From Buddleja alternifolia (Eukaryota > Streptophyta > Magnoliopsida > Lamiales > Scrophulariaceae): DNA of 64,000 bases. The notes beneath the pieces were generated by a model. That model saw only the letters and a program-made list of their open reading frames with translations. It ran no database searches and was not told the DNA's origin. A program made the translations under genes and the position numbers. This document shows, one piece after another, positions 1-12,516 of this stretch. The stretch spans positions 37,372,980 to 37,436,979 of the forward strand of contig CM033392.1 of the NCBI GenBank assembly GCA_019426215.1, in the 5' to 3' direction. The first letter of the stretch is position 1. Each line of letters opens with the position of its first letter.

Positions 1-1274
1 GCTAATACTTAACGTGCTTGAATAGCAAGTGTACTAGTCGCGGTAGTAATAAAGTGGACTAAAAGTCCGGGTTGTCGAACCACAGGGACTTGAATTTTTA
101 GCCTTTGATTAATGAAAATGGACGAAAGTAAATTTCACTATAACGAGAAACAAGCGAAGAACAAAGAGAAGCAGACTATGGATTAAAACTCAAGAGCGAT
201 AAACGACTAAGGCACATGCTACAACCTAATCTACGCATCAATATACGTGAGCTACTCTTCGAAATATTAGACTTCTATTGCTTTGGTGGAAACTCCTTAA
301 TTAACTATTACCCGATGTCTCGGCACATAACAATCCTATGATTGATTGACGGTTCTCTAAATATGTCTATCCGAGAATCTAATCAATAACCATGCATTAA
401 CGTTCTAGAGCTTCCCCAGATAAACCCGGCTAACAGCACCCGAAAATCTTTACCTATTTCTAGGAGCAATTCCACATTAGTTTCGGATGATGGGTTGATT
501 TCTTTGAACCCTAACCTATCTTCTCTCAAATGACTAGATTAGGCACAATAGCAAGCATATGGTGATCAAACACATGATTGGAATAAAAGCACAAAATCAA
601 CACACAAAGCAATAGGAGAATTATTACGAAAATTAACTTCACATATAATGATTTGTAAATTAGGCCTTCACATGGCCTTAGTTCTACAAGATTAGCTCAT
701 ATTCAATAGCTCAAGAAGGTCTAAAACAATCATATACATAGTTATTAACATAAACATGTAAATGAAATGCAAAAGAAACTCCCTAAGTCTTGAATGATGA
801 TGAATCCTTGCTTGTAGCTTCAATCTCTAGCTCAATCCCCCTTCTTCCCCTTCAATTGTTGATGAAATTGTGGCTCAAAAACCCAGCAAAGTGTCTCCAA
901 TCCCAGATTTTCCAGCCCCCCTTTCAATCTGAAATTTGGTTTTTAAACAATTGAAAAACGGTTACGCCGGCGCCTAGGAGCAGGAAATACGGCGCCTAGG
1001 CGCGGGTAGTGCAGCGCCGAGGCGCGCTCAACAGGGATCAAGTTTGTTGTTCTTGATCGGCGCCCGGGCGTGGTCAGATCGGCGCCTGGGCGTGGTCGAC
1101 AGGCTTCAAAAAGTGTCGTGCACCGTTTTTTGCCTTTTTCTTCGTGTGCTCTCGTTTATCACTTGAAATCACTTAACACCCCAATTAAACGCAACTGTGG
1201 CATGATTTAGGCAATAAATAACTCCAACAATATCAAATTATAGGCTTAAAAACACGTAAAAACGCCTCTTATCA
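1..1274 (-). repeat. 3' LTR of Athila-A (first six bases outside window)
   Basis: Direct repeat of 10282-11635. On the minus strand it starts TGATAAGAGGCG and should end GCGTGTCA, the last bases lying beyond the window edge. It is shorter than the 5' copy mainly because it has fewer GCGCC-type palindromic units (963-1095 here, 11255-11455 there). No TSD can be checked on this side. Confidence 0.93.
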
Positions 1275-1289
1275 ACCCCCCCAAACTTT
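1275..1289 (-). promoter_or_regulatory. Polypurine tract of Athila-A
   Basis: Minus strand AAAGTTTGGGGGGGT lies directly against the 3' LTR start TGATAAG. This is the expected plus-strand primer site of reverse transcription. An equivalent tract is at 61175-61189 in Athila-F. Confidence 0.85.
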
Positions 1290-2500
1290 ATCAATTGCTC
1301 GTCCTCAAGCGATAAGCTATATGTTAGGAAAAACATCATCAAACACGGGAGAAATAAAAAGAAAAAGAGAAAAAAAATGAAAAACTACCTAACTCACTTT
1401 CGTGGAGGACACAGTTGCATTTAGCAAATGCAACAAACCTTTGAACCCTTGAGTTACCTCAAAGGACGAGTTATAGTCTCGTGAGGGTTTGCATATGATA
1501 TACCCACAAAATCGAAGGATTTTCCACCACACTCAATCAACCCAAATCAATGTGATTAATAACAAAGCAATGGCATGAATTCGTCTGTTTAAGCTAAAGG
1601 TTATAGATATATACACGTCACATACTTGCTCATGTTACGCCTCAATTTTGAAAAGACCATCCTAAGGGTGTAGAGTGAGAAGTCTAAGGTATTATAATCG
1701 AGTGGCATTCTTACCACTTTTCAAGCATTAATACTATATTTTATCGACTTTCGAGTAATCACACGACATGAGAATTGAGGAAAACTTCATAATCACTTAA
1801 AATTTCATCAATTTATCCACTTTGGGCTTTAACTTATGCAAATTTCAACTCACAACATTAGAGGCTAAACCATGTGCAATGTTCGGTTCTCTTAGGCTTT
1901 CTATGACACCCTTGTAACGAGCTTTGAGCCAATAACTCCTAAACCGGATGGTTTTAGGGTATTAAGTGTAGAGACACCCCTAAGGGCTTAATCGCTCGAG
2001 TGTCAAAGGCCACAAAACCAAACTAGGTCCTTATTCACTTAACACTTGCATTGGCTTGAGCTTAGCTCAAATTAGCATAATAGTAGAGTATTCTAGGCAT
2101 GGTACTCTTCGCCCCCAGTATCTATTAAGCCTGACTTTTGCAGTCATACTAATGTTCAACCTCTTAATTCTTTTTAAGCATACAAAAGCATTCTCAACTC
2201 AAAACACATGTGAAACATCTAAGTTAATATTTCCGGGATCAAGCCTTTAAGTGTGTCAAAATGGGTATCCACTCAACGCCTCTACCCTCGACATATGTGC
2301 ACATGTGACTCATCTTAAGGACAATCTAATCTTGTTTAGGGTCCCTTGAGCAAGGAAACAATGTGTATAATTCTTTTAAGTCCAAATTGATAGAGAAAAG
2401 ATGCCATTGATTTAACTCAATCAATCTCAATGCCTTAATTGAGGGTTTGCAATCCTACCAAAAATTTGGTTTTTGTTTTTTGTTTTTTTTAAGGAGATGC
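1290..2500 (-). other. 3' untranslated region of Athila-A
   Basis: About 1.2 kb between the post-pol ORF and the PPT, closely matching 59930-61175 of Athila-F in reverse complement. It has no credible coding region. Two further PPT-like tracts lie at its upstream end (2544-2556 and 2608-2620, minus strand AAGTTTGGGGGGG), inside the read-through part of the post-pol ORF. Confidence 0.7.
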
Positions 2501-3769
2501 TTAAAAAGGGTGCACATTATCACATGTAGAGGTACAAACGTCTCCCCCCCAAACTTGGACAGAATATAGAACATAAATAATCATGACAATAATGGATCGA
2601 TTATAAACCCCCCCAAACTTGGAACACACATTGTCCCCAATGTTCGAAAATAAGAGAGGAGAGTACACGTCACCATAATGGGATGCTGACAAGCAAACCC
2701 GAGTTGTCCGAGTAGATGTCCGAGTCATCCGCTGATCAAAATGGATGCGCATTTGATCCATTGCGCCCATTAAAGAGTCCATATCCATCGTTCCGGTCGT
2801 CCGAGTAGATGTCGACTGCGGGCGAGGCCTAGTAGAGGAGGTCGGGGGAACAGAGGTGATGGTCTCGGAAAAAGAGAAAGGCGTGCCAGCCAATTCTGTG
2901 CCCTTGGTCGAGATGACCTTAACCCTTGTGGTCGAGCAGAGAGCTGTAATCAGCGAGGGGAATATCATATGGCTCTTCTTCGATATATTAGGATTCCCAC
3001 GCTTCCTTTTTTGCTCGGTCGGGTGGATGAAATGTGTCAACTCAAGGCCCAACTTCCTCATGTGCCCGAGTAGCGTCCGGTGAATCACCCCCGCGAAGTT
3101 AATCATCTTCCGGGTCATAATGCAGAAGATAAGTAAACACCTCTCCTTGTTCGCCTCGGAACGGTTGCCACTCGGGATAAGATTGAAGCGTATGAATTCG
3201 AGCCAGAAGGCGGCCTCGGGAAGGAGAAAACGACGGGCCAAGTGTGCATCCCGCTCCGGCCATGTCGTGCCGGGTATAGCAATCACCCCCAAAATCGCTT
3301 CCAAGGGCACAGTAAAATTGGGGCGAGCTCGCTGATACTCACACTGCTCAGGGATGGGTAACCCGAGGCATGCACTGATATCCGGAACATCAAAACGGAC
3401 TGACACATTCCGAAAAGAGACCGAATCCGTGTGGTTGCTAAAACTGCTCGCCGTCTTCCCAATACTAGAAAATGCCCCGGCACTGAAAAATTCGAGAACC
3501 CACGAAACTCGAATGGGTTCAAGTGGTCCCCGGAAGCACGTGAGATGATGGAACTCCATGAGGTCATTTAGGGAAGCCCGTCCTTGGATATCGTAGGGCT
3601 TTTCTTTCATAAGCATCCGCCCTTGAATGGCATGGTAGAGTTTTACCACGCCCGGGTGCGAGAACCGGCTGGCCGGAGAAGGGAGCTCGATGGTGGGCTC
3701 GGGAACATTAGAAGAGCCCTCCCCGACCTTCTTTTTACGCTTGGTTTGTTTCGAGGATGTGTTAGGCAT
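2501..3769 (-). pseudogene. Athila-A post-pol (env-position) ORF, C-terminus replaced by a deletion
   Basis: The ORF is open on the minus strand. I place its start at the Met of MPNTSSKQTK because the same start context recurs in Athila-F (58194) and Athila-B (19522, MPKQPSKQSK); an in-frame Met 39 codons upstream is less likely. The N-terminus is basic (KRKKKVGEGSS), perhaps a nuclear localisation signal. The middle (EFHHLTCFRGPLEPIR..., then RRFLLPEAAFWLEFI and KERCLLIFCIMT) resembles proteins annotated 'putative plant transposon protein'. I see no clear signal peptide or membrane anchor, so 'env' describes position only. Compared with Athila-F, about 535 bp including the acidic C-terminus is replaced by a 16-base filler near 2720, so the frame runs on into former 3' UTR. 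Confidence 0.75.
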
Positions 3770-4159
3770 TTTCCGAAATCTCAGCGGCGTAACGGTACAC
3801 AACAACAACCCCAAACACCAACAACCGTAACAACCCGAATCCAACAACGGCTCAACGGAATCAGGACAAATAATCTCAACCCACAACTGCTAAACAAAAG
3901 GACGGCTCATTATGCAGCAAACAGAAAGTCAACTATCGGAATCAAGCAATGGACAAAATGCACTAGACCCAACTGAAATTACCCCCAAATTTCGCACAAA
4001 TCAACAAAAACCCCCAAATTTCCGAGTTAAACTCCAATACGCAATTCCAACCACACTTAATCACTGAAATCCGGCCATAACGAGATAAAAATAGCCAATG
4101 ACAACCACAATAAGGCCCCACACGGCCGAAATATGCAGAAATTTAGGTAAGGGCAAGCC

Positions 4160-4172
4160 AATCACTAACCTT
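4160..4172 (-). promoter_or_regulatory. Candidate splice donor in leader of post-pol ORF (Athila-A)
   Basis: Minus strand reads AAG|GTTAGTGATT with the boundary at 4170/4169. The same AAG|GTnAGT is at 57780/57781 in Athila-F and 16023/16024 in Athila-B, always about 200 bases downstream of a TATA-like box. The acceptor is not settled. Confidence 0.4.
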
Positions 4173-4373
4173 GTGGTCCAAAATGACACAAATCAGCGAT
4201 TACCCGTGACCCACAAAGCCCGGAGAGAGAAGGTAGCTGTTCCGGGGGTGAAACGGTGGTGAAATAACGGTGAAATTAGCAGGAATCGGTGGAGAGGTGG
4301 TGATCGGCGGCGGAAATCGAGAGAGAGATGGAGATGATGATGTGAAGTTGACCTAATTGTGACAAAAGAGGGT

Positions 4374-4381
4374 CTTTTATA
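4374..4381 (-). promoter_or_regulatory. Internal TATA-like box upstream of post-pol ORF (Athila-A)
   Basis: Minus strand TATAAAAG follows directly after a GCGCCTAGGCGC-type palindrome and precedes a pyrimidine-rich leader (TCATCTCCATCTCTCTCTCG). The position is conserved in Athila-F (57570-57576, TATAAAG) and weakly in Athila-B (15807-15813). Confidence 0.5.
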
Positions 4382-4615
4382 CCTGAGCGGCGCCTAGGCG
4401 CGCGTATGACGGCGCCTAGGCGCCGTAAGCTTCAAGTCCAATTGAAATGCTACTGCTGTCCACACCTGGGCGTGGGATATTCGGTGCTCGGGCGCGGTGA
4501 GATCGGCGCCTAGGCGTGGACTTGGCCGCGCTAGGGCGCGGTTAACAGGAGAGATGTTGTGAACTGGGCTGACGGCGCCTAGGCGCGGGTAGTGCGGCGC
4601 CGAGGCGTGGCCAGT
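4382..4615 (-). repeat. Cluster of GCGCCTAGGCGC-type palindromes, pol-env spacer of Athila-A
   Basis: About eight degenerate copies of the 12-base palindrome, 17-30 bases apart, in DNA otherwise much less GC-rich. Variants mostly differ by C-to-T or G-to-A (for example GCGCCTGGGCGT). Homologous to 57345-57565 and 15480-15800. Confidence 0.8.
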
Positions 4616-4704
4616 AGACCGTTTTGAAATCCATTTCCTGGGAAAAATAAGAAAAAGAAAAGGCTCAACACAAACGAGACAAAAGAAGGAAAAAAAAAAC
4701 AAAG

Positions 4705-4722
4705 CTTGGGTTGCCTCCCAAG
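4705..4722 (-). promoter_or_regulatory. Conserved post-pol hairpin (Athila-A)
   Basis: CTTGGG-AGGCAA-CCCAAG on the minus strand, within GCGCTTCTTGGGAGGCAACC. It is a perfect 6-bp stem with a 6-base loop, 43 bases after the pol stop. Identical in Athila-B (15303-15320) and Athila-F (57217-57234). Confidence 0.7.
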
Positions 4723-4764
4723 AAGCGCTAATTTATAGTCGTTAGCTCGACTCGGGACAAAGAA

Positions 4765-7700
4765 TTATGGAGGATCTCGAAGAAGGAGGAACACTTTGTC
4801 CCTCGGTTCATCAGTTCCGATATACGGTTTTAATCGTTGAGCATTGGTCAAGAACGTTTGCCCTTTGTCCGTTGTGAGCTTGACGGCACCCGATGGATAG
4901 ACATGGGAAATCAAGAATGGACCCGACCGCCGTGACTTAAGCTTCCCGGGAAAAAGTCGGAGTCAAAAATTGTAGAGGAAAACTCTCTCGCCTTCATGAA
5001 ACTCGCGGGGAATGATGTGCTTGTCGTGCCACATTTTTGTTCGTTCCTTGTAAAGTTTTGCATTCTCATAAGCTTGGTGGCGCCATTCCTCGAGCTCATG
5101 CAATTGGAGCAACCGATTTGTACCTACAAGTGTGGAGTCAAAATTTAGAAATTGAGTAGCCCAATAAGCACGATGCTCAAGCTCAACCGGTAGGTGACAT
5201 GCTTTACCAAAAACGAGGTGATACGGGGACATGCCAATCGGGGTTTTAAACGCGGTCCTATAAGCCCATAAGGCGTCATCTAATTTTAGAGACCAATCTT
5301 TTCGAGATGCATTGATCGTTTTTTCAAGAATGCGTTTAATCTCCCTATTAGACACCTCCACTTGTCCACTCGTTTGAGGGTGGTAGGGAGTTGAAATCTT
5401 ATGCCTTACCCCATACTTGTTCAATAAGTGTTCGAATTGCTTGTTGCAAAAATGGGTGCCCCCGTCACTAACGATAGCTCTAGGGGTTCCAAAACGAGTG
5501 AAAATTCTTTTTCGTAAAAATCGAGTAACCACCCAAGCATCGTTAGTGGGCAAAGCCTCAGCTTCAACCCATTTAGAGACGTAGTCTACTGCAACAAGAA
5601 TATACTTATTGGAACAAGAACTCGGAAAGGGTCCCATGAAATCAATACCCCAAACATCAAATAACTCACACTCAAGCATGCTATTCAAAGGCATTTCATG
5701 TCTTTTAGAGATATTACCCGTGCGTTGGCACCTATCACAAGATTGGACATGCAAAAATGCATCTTTAGAGAGTGTGGGCCAAAAGAAACCTGATTGGAGT
5801 ACCTTAGCCACTGTTTTAGAAGGCCCAAAATGGCCACTTACCGACATGTCATGGCAATGAGCTAGAACCGATGCGATTTCTTCCTCGGGAATACATCTTC
5901 GAATGATGCCATCTGCACAAATTTTAAATAGATATGGTTCATCCCACAAATATTGCTTCACATCAAATAAGAATTTCTTCTTTTGATGAAAAGTGATATC
6001 CGGAGGAAGAACTCCCGTGACAAGATAATTTGCAAAATTGGCATATCAAGGAGTATCGTTATGAAGTATAGCATACAATTGCTCATCGGGAAACTCCTCA
6101 CAAATTGGTTTATCATGCATGCACTCAGGGGTAGGGGTCTCTATTCTAGATAAATGGTCGGCAACCACATTTTCCACTCCTTTCTTATCCTTGATTTCTA
6201 TGTCAAATTCTTGAAGAAGCAAAATCCACCGAATAAGTCTCGGTTTGGCATCCTTTTTAGCAAGTAAATACTTAAGGGCGGAGTGATCGGTGCACACAAT
6301 CACCTTGTTCAAAACGAGATAGGAGTGGAATTTATCAAATGCAAATACTATAGCTAGTAACTCTTTTTTGGTGGTTGCGTAATTCATTTGCGCCTCATTA
6401 AGAGTTTTACTAGCATAGTAAATTGTTTGAAATATCTTTCCCTTTCGTTGGCCCAATACCGCCCCCACGGCGGTGTCACTAGCATCGCACATCAATTCGA
6501 ATGGTAAGCTCCAATCGGGCGGTGCCATGATGGGGGCGGATATCAATCGCTCCTTCAAAATTAGGAATGCCTGCATACAAGTAGAGTCGAAATCAAACGG
6601 TGCATCTTTAATGAGCAAGTTAGGCAATGGTTTTGCAATTTTGGAAAAATTCAAAATAAACCGCCTATAAAAACCGGCATGCCCAAGGAAACTCCCCACG
6701 GCCTTAACCGAGATAGGAGGGGGAAGTTTCTCAATGACCTCAATCTTGGCTCGGTTTACTTCAATCCCTCTATGAGAGACCTTGTGACCTAGCACAATCC
6801 CTTCCCGTACCATGAAATGGCACTTCTCCCAATTTAAAACAAGATTGGTTTCCTCACAACGTTTTAAACCACGAGTCAAATGATCTAGACATGTATCAAA
6901 GGATGTTCCAAAAACAGAAAAATCGTCCATAAAAATCTCAAGGAACTCCTCCACCATGTCATGGAAAATGGCCATCATGCACCTTTGAAAGGTGGCCGGG
7001 GCATTGCACAATCCAAATGGCATCCGTCTATAAGCAAACGTACCATAGGGACAAGTGGAAGTGGTTTTCTCTTGGTCCTCGGGATCTGTGGCAATTTGAT
7101 TATAGCCGGAGTATCCATCTAGAAAATAATAAAAATCGTGCCCGGCTAACCTTTCAAGCATTTGGTCGATGAAAGGGAGGGGAAAATGGTCTTTACGGGT
7201 GGCGTCATTCAACTTACGATAATCTATGCATACTCGCCACCCGGTGAGCATACGTGTAGGAATCAATTCATTGTTTGCATTTTTAATCACAGTTATGCCT
7301 CCTTTCTTAGGAACCACATGAGTAGGACTTATCCATGCACTATCAGAGATAGGGTAGATTATACCTGCGTCGAGTAACTTAATGACCTCTTTCTTTACTG
7401 CTTCTTGGATTTGTGGGTTAGACCTCTTTTGTGGTTGACGTGTAGGCTTGGTGGAGTCCTCCATTAGGATCTTATGCATGCATATAGCCGGGCTAATGCC
7501 CTTAATGTCCGCAATTGCCCACCCGAAAGCTTTCTTGTTGGCCTTCAACACTCCCACGAGTTGGTCCTCTTGTGCCCCTGTCAAAGAAGATGAGACAATT
7601 AAGGGCAATGTCTTATTATCATTTAAAAACACATATTTCAAATGTAAAGGCAACGGTTTAAGCTCAAGGATAGGGGCCTCTTCCGTGGAAGGGCGAGGAG

Positions 7701-10119
7701 GAGCCGAGAGCGATCGCTCTAACTTTTCAACCCCCATAACGAGGTAAGGAGGTTGCTTTTCTAATTCACACACGATTTCCAACTTCTCCTCAATTGCCGA
7801 ATCGACATCCATGGATTTCAAAAGGCATGCCTCTAGCGGGTCATCTACCATGTGTTCCTGAAATGTCTCACCAATCAAAGTGTCAAATGCATCGATGCGT
7901 AAACATGAATCATTATCATATGGATGTTTAAGCACTTTGAATACGTCAAATATAACCTTCTCATCACCCACATGAAGAGTTAGCTTACCATTGACGACGT
8001 CTATGATTGCCTTACCCGTAGCAAGGAAGGGTCTCCCTAGAATCAACGGTACTTCTACATCCTCTTCCATGTCGAGCACCACGAAATCTACCAGGAAGTA
8101 GAATTTGTCCACTTGCACAATTACATCTTCAATGACGCCCTTCGGGTGCTTAATTGAACGGTCCGCCAATTGCAATGATATCGATGTAGGCTTGGGCGTT
8201 CCAAAACTGAGCTTCTTGAAGATAGAATAGGGAAGAAGATTGATACTTGCCCCCGAATCGCATAGCACCGTGTCAAAAGTGAGATGACCAATAGTGCATG
8301 GTATGGTAAGGCTCCTGGGGTCCTTGAGCTTGCGAGGCAATTTGTTGAGTAAGACGGCGGAGCACTCCTCGGTTAGACAAACGGTTTCGTTTTCCTCCCA
8401 TTTTTGGTTGTTGGAGAGAATATCCTTGAAAAACTTAACATAGTTCAGCATTTGAAAAATAGCATCCACCAAAGGAATATTTATTCTCACCTCACGAAGA
8501 ATGGATAAAATACGGATGAAACTCGGTTCCATCTCCTTCTTTTTCTTCTTCTGTGCGTTTGGGAAGGGAAGACGGATCTCAATGGGAGGAGGAGGCGTTG
8601 GAGTCGACGAACTAGCCCTGAAGGAAACAGGAGGCGGCGCCTGGGCGCTGTCATCGGCGCCTGGGCGCGGTTGGTTTGGCGCCTGGGCGTGGGTATTGCG
8701 GCGCTCGGGCGCCGCTGACAGTGGCAGTTGGTCCTGACTAGGTGTAGATGGCGCTTGAGCGTGGGCTTCCTCGTGCCTAGGCGTGGACGGCAGTGTTGAA
8801 TCTTTTTCCAACTGCTTCCCACTTCTCAAAGTGATGGCATAGCATTGATCTTTCGGGTTCCTCTCCGTGTCACTTGGTAGAGTTCCCGGGGCTCTACCAT
8901 TTACCGTGGAGGAGATTTGCCCCATTTGTGTCCTCATATCTTTCATTTCCATGAACATATCCTTCATCATATTACGGAGTTCATTGATCGACGTGTCCGA
9001 TTTCCTTATATGATCATTAAGTCGCTCGTCGATTGTAGGAGGTCGTGCTTGCCCTTGCCTTTGGACATTTGGAATGCCTTGCCTCGGAGGCGGGTTGTTG
9101 AAAGGAGGTCGAGGAGCTTGATAAATCCTTGGTTGTGCGTTTTGTGCGGGGTTGGGCCTTTTTTGAAAATTCTCGGGTATGTGAAAGTCCAACCGATGTC
9201 GATTATGATTCCCAACATAATTGACATCTTCAACCTCCGGTTCCAAAGCCACTACTCCCTCAACCACGTCCTCAACACAAGCAACCTTTTTAGAGGATGA
9301 GGCCTCTTCATCGTCGGGATAAAGCTCATCTTCCCGGGCCAATTGTTCTATTTTGTCCCACACACGTTGACAATCTAACCCAAGGAGATCTCGACCCGCA
9401 CCCGCATTGAGCCTATTCCGAATACGCGACCGAACCCCATCATAAAAATGTAGTACTTGTTCATTCAAACCAAAATTATGATCGGGGCATTTTCGGAGCA
9501 TGCCCTTATATCTAGCCCAAGTCTCGGCTAAAGACTCATTACTTCTTTGCCTAAACCCTTTGATGTTACTCCGGAGCTCATTAATTTTGAAGGGTGGGAA
9601 GAATTTGTTTAGAAAGGCATCGACCAACTCAATCCAAGTTGTAATAGATTGCGGAGGTAAGGATTTATACCATGTTGTCGCCCTATCCTTCAATGAGAAA
9701 TGGAAGACTCTTAGACGAATTGCATCAAGATCCCGTGGGTGATATTGAATGGTCACAAGAGCTTCGTCTATGGTTTCCAAATGAGCGTGAGCTGATTCGT
9801 GCGGTTCTCCATAGAAAGGATCTCCTTGCACCATATTAAAGATATGAGCCGGAATGTGGTAGTTGGGTGCAAAGAAGTTAGGCACGACCACGGGCCCCGG
9901 AATGGTATGGACCCTAGGTGGTAAGCTACCCCGAACCGACGGAAGTTGTGGAGGAGGTGCCCCTTGTATGACTTGTAGAACACCTTGTAACCACTCCCTA
10001 TTTTCCGGTAAGTTCATGTCCAAATTATTGGCCATTTCTCTTGCTCGCCTATTAGTCCGAAACACTCGTTCAATTTCGGGCTCCAACTCGTATAGAGGCT
10101 CGTTTGAGGAATGGGTCAT
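4765..10119 (-). pseudogene. gag-pol: Athila-A gag-pol polyprotein, two nonsense codons
   Basis: One frame encodes Gag, protease, reverse transcriptase, RNase H and integrase. The start is Met of MTHSSNEP, conserved in all three Athila copies. Gag has the retrotransposon gag fold (LRVFHFSLKDRATTWYKSLPP, about residues 135-240) and no CCHC knuckle. Later come a proline-rich linker with AQAP repeats (about 440-510), protease [11 protein letters not shown] (about 620), RT with the FMDD box (about 1064), RNase H starting [13 protein letters not shown] (about 1212), and integrase with an HHCC finger (CDRC intact) and a complete D-D-E set ([20 protein letters not shown]). Stops at 6046-6048 (Trp TGG to TGA) and 4963-4965 (Arg CGA to TGA) break it; the frame is otherwise open to the real stop at 4765-4767. 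Athila-F is intact at both sites. RNase H reads TTKKELLA where Athila-F has TTEKELLA. Confidence 0.93.
8630..8790 (-). repeat. Palindrome cluster inside the gag linker (Athila-A)
   Basis: About six GCGCCcaGGCGC-type units within coding sequence, read as the repeating AQAP and RPGA residues of the proline-rich linker. The same DNA motif occurs in the non-coding LTR and spacer clusters. Confidence 0.75.
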
Positions 10120-10257
10120 GCACCACACAAGAATCTAGCAATTAAACACAAGAACGAAATTAGACTAGTACAAAAAATAAAAGGAAATAAGAAAATAAAC
10201 AACAAACTAGGAATTATGAAAACGTAAAACGAAAATCAAAAACTAAAATAAACCAAG

Positions 10258-10275
10258 TCCCCGGCAACAGCGCCA
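10258..10275 (-). promoter_or_regulatory. Primer binding site of Athila-A (tRNA-Asp type)
   Basis: Minus strand TGGCGCTGTTGCCGGGGA, six bases after the 5' LTR. It differs by one base from the Athila-F PBS (51664-51681). This PBS is typical of the Athila/Calypso lineage, primed by tRNA-Asp. Confidence 0.88.
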
Positions 10276-10281
10276 AAAACT

Positions 10282-11635
10282 TGACACGCTAATACTTAAC
10301 GTGCTTTAATAGCAAGTGTACTAGTCGCGGTAGTAATAAAGTGGACTAAAAGTCCGGGTTGTCGAACCACAGGGACTTGAATTTTTAGCTTTTGATTAAT
10401 GAAAATGGACGAAAGTAAATTGCACTATAACGAGAAACAAGCGAAGAACAAAGAGAAACAGACTATAGATTAAAACTCAAGAGCGATAAACGACTAAGGC
10501 ACATGCTACAACCTAATCTACACATCAATATACGTGAGCTACTCTTCGAAATATTAGACTCCTATTGCTTTGGTGGAAACTCCTTAATTAACTATTACCC
10601 GATGTCTCGGCACATAAAAATCCTATGATTGATTGACGGTTCTCTAAATATGTCTATCCGAGAATCTAATCAATAACCATGCATTAACGTTCTAGAGCTT
10701 CCCCGGATAAACCCGGCTAACAGCATCCGAAAATCTTTACCTATTTCTAGGAGCAATTCCACATTAGTTTCGGATGATGCGTTGATTTCTTTGAACCCTA
10801 ACCTATCTTCTCTCGAATGACTAGATTAGGCACAATAGCAAGCATATGGTGATCAAACACATGATTGGAATAAAAGCACAAAATCAACACACAAAGCAAT
10901 AGGAGAATTATTACGAAAATTAACTTCACATATAATGATTTGTATATTAGGCCTTCACATGGCCTTAGTTCTACAAGATTAGCTCATATTCAATAGCTCA
11001 AGAAGGTCTAAAACAATCATATACATAGTTATTAACATAAACATGTAAATGAAATGCAAAAGAAACTCCCTAAGTCTTGAATGATGATGAATCCTTGCTT
11101 GTAGCTTCAATCTCTAGCTCAATCCCCCTTCTTCCCTTTCAATTGTTGATGAAATTGTGGCTCAAAAACCCAGCAAAGTGTCTCCAATCCTAGATTTTCC
11201 AACCCCCCTTTCAATCTGAAATTTGGCTTTTAAACAATTGAAAAACGGTTACACCGGCGCCTAGGCGCGGCCTACGTGGCATACTTTTCTTGGGGGAGAA
11301 GTCCGGCGGCGGCCAGGCGTGGATAGTACGGTGCTCGGGCGCGGGTATAACGGCGCCTAGGCACGGGTAGTGCCGCGCCGAGGCGGGGTCAACAGGGATC
11401 AAGTTTGTTGTTCTTGATCGGCGCCCGGGCGTGGTCAGATCGGCGCCTGGGCGTGGTCGACAAGCTTCAAAAAGTGTCGTGCACCGTTTTTTGCCTTTTT
11501 CTTCGTGTGCTCTCGTTTATCACCTGAAATCACTTAACACCCCAATTAAACGCAACTGTGGCATGATTTAGGCAATAAATAACTCCAACAATATCAGATC
11601 ATAGGCTTAAAAACACGTAAAAACGCCTCTTATCA
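10282..11635 (-). repeat. 5' LTR of Athila-A (1354 bp)
   Basis: Bounded by TGATAAGAGG...GCGTGTCA when read on the minus strand. It contains a palindrome cluster (11255-11455) followed in the direction of transcription by a TTTAAAAG box (11227-11234). The right flank CTTTT should be one TSD copy; the other lies outside the window. Confidence 0.93.
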
Positions 11636-12510
11636 CTTTTCAACTACCTTGAAGATCAAGAAAGAGGATTAGCTTGGGGATTGAAGATTCAACTTAAAGA
11701 TCCATCATCAATTCAACATAGGGAGTTTTAATAGCTTTCTCTTTTCATTATTGTCCATGAATATGTATATGAATCTATCTATGTCCTTTATGCCATTAAC
11801 TATGAGCTAAGCATGTAAGACTAGGGCCATGTAAGGAGAAATTGTGATATATGCTTATAATAGAGGATTGTTGAAGTGATTCTTATGTTGTTATGTGGTG
11901 TGAATTTATGTTTTTGCTTGTTTGATATAGGTTTGATCACCATTTGATAGAATCTTATGCCTAGGTGAATATTTCGAGAGAAAATTGACTTAGGGTGCAA
12001 GAAATTCGCACCATAACCCAAAACCAATGAGGAATTACCCTAGACATAGGTAAAGATTCCCGGGTGAAGTCGTTCGATCTAAATCGAGTGAGGTCTAGTG
12101 TGTTAATGCGTGTTTGGTGATTAGATTTCCAGGTAGATGTACTTAGGAAACCATCATTCAATCATAGGAGTTTAGCACGAGACATCGGTTGTTCTTTATC
12201 CTAGGAGCTTTCACCATAGCAACATAAGTGCAACCTTCAATGAGAGCCTTTATAAGTATAATTGAGCAATTTGGACCTAGCATGTGCCTTAGTCTCCCTT
12301 TATAATTAGTCTTCAATCCTTCGTGTGTCTTTCTTCTTATCTTACGCGTTTTACCTTCAAATTACCTTTTCTTTAATTGTTTATTTCATTACGAATCTTA
12401 AACTAAAATTCATGTCCTTGAAGTTCAACAGCCCGGACTTATTGTACACATTTATTACTGCACACGACTAGTGCACTTGCTATTCAAGCACGTTAGCTTC
12501 TAGTGTGTCA
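11636..12510 (+). repeat. 5' LTR of Athila-B, 3' portion only
   Basis: Related to the Athila-A/F LTR, with matching landmarks (GGAGCTTTCACCATAGCAAC, GTGCACTTGCTATTCAAGCACGT) and the same end GTGTCA directly before AGTTT and the PBS. Its left side is cut at 11635/11636 by the 5' LTR of Athila-A. Confidence 0.82.
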
Positions 12511-12516
12511 AGTTTT

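Larger units (their letters stand above)
1..11635 (-). mobile_element. Athila-A: Athila-lineage Ty3/gypsy retrotransposon, nearly complete
   Basis: Read on the minus strand the order is 5' LTR (10282-11635), PBS (10258-10275), gag-pol (10119-4765), a spacer, a post-pol ORF (3769-2501), a 3' UTR, PPT and the 3' LTR (1274-1). The order gag-PR-RT-RNaseH-IN is Ty3/gypsy. The tRNA-Asp-type PBS, the FMDD reverse-transcriptase box and the extra post-pol ORF place it in the plant Athila/Calypso lineage. The window starts six bases inside the 3' LTR, so the left target duplication is not visible; the right flank is CTTTT. The element interrupts the LTR of Athila-B. It cannot be autonomous because of two nonsense codons in pol and a deletion in the post-pol ORF. 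Confidence 0.93.

Noticed and set aside
2056..2250. A 64-residue ORF antisense in the Athila-A 3' UTR, also open in Athila-F (60214-60408)
   Set aside because: The two copies differ at about seven residues, mostly by amino-acid-changing substitutions, so there is no sign of protein constraint; survival over 64 codons between young copies is expected.
8501..8737. Antisense ORF opposite the gag linker
   Set aside because: Shadow of the GC-rich palindrome cluster, where both strands lack stops.
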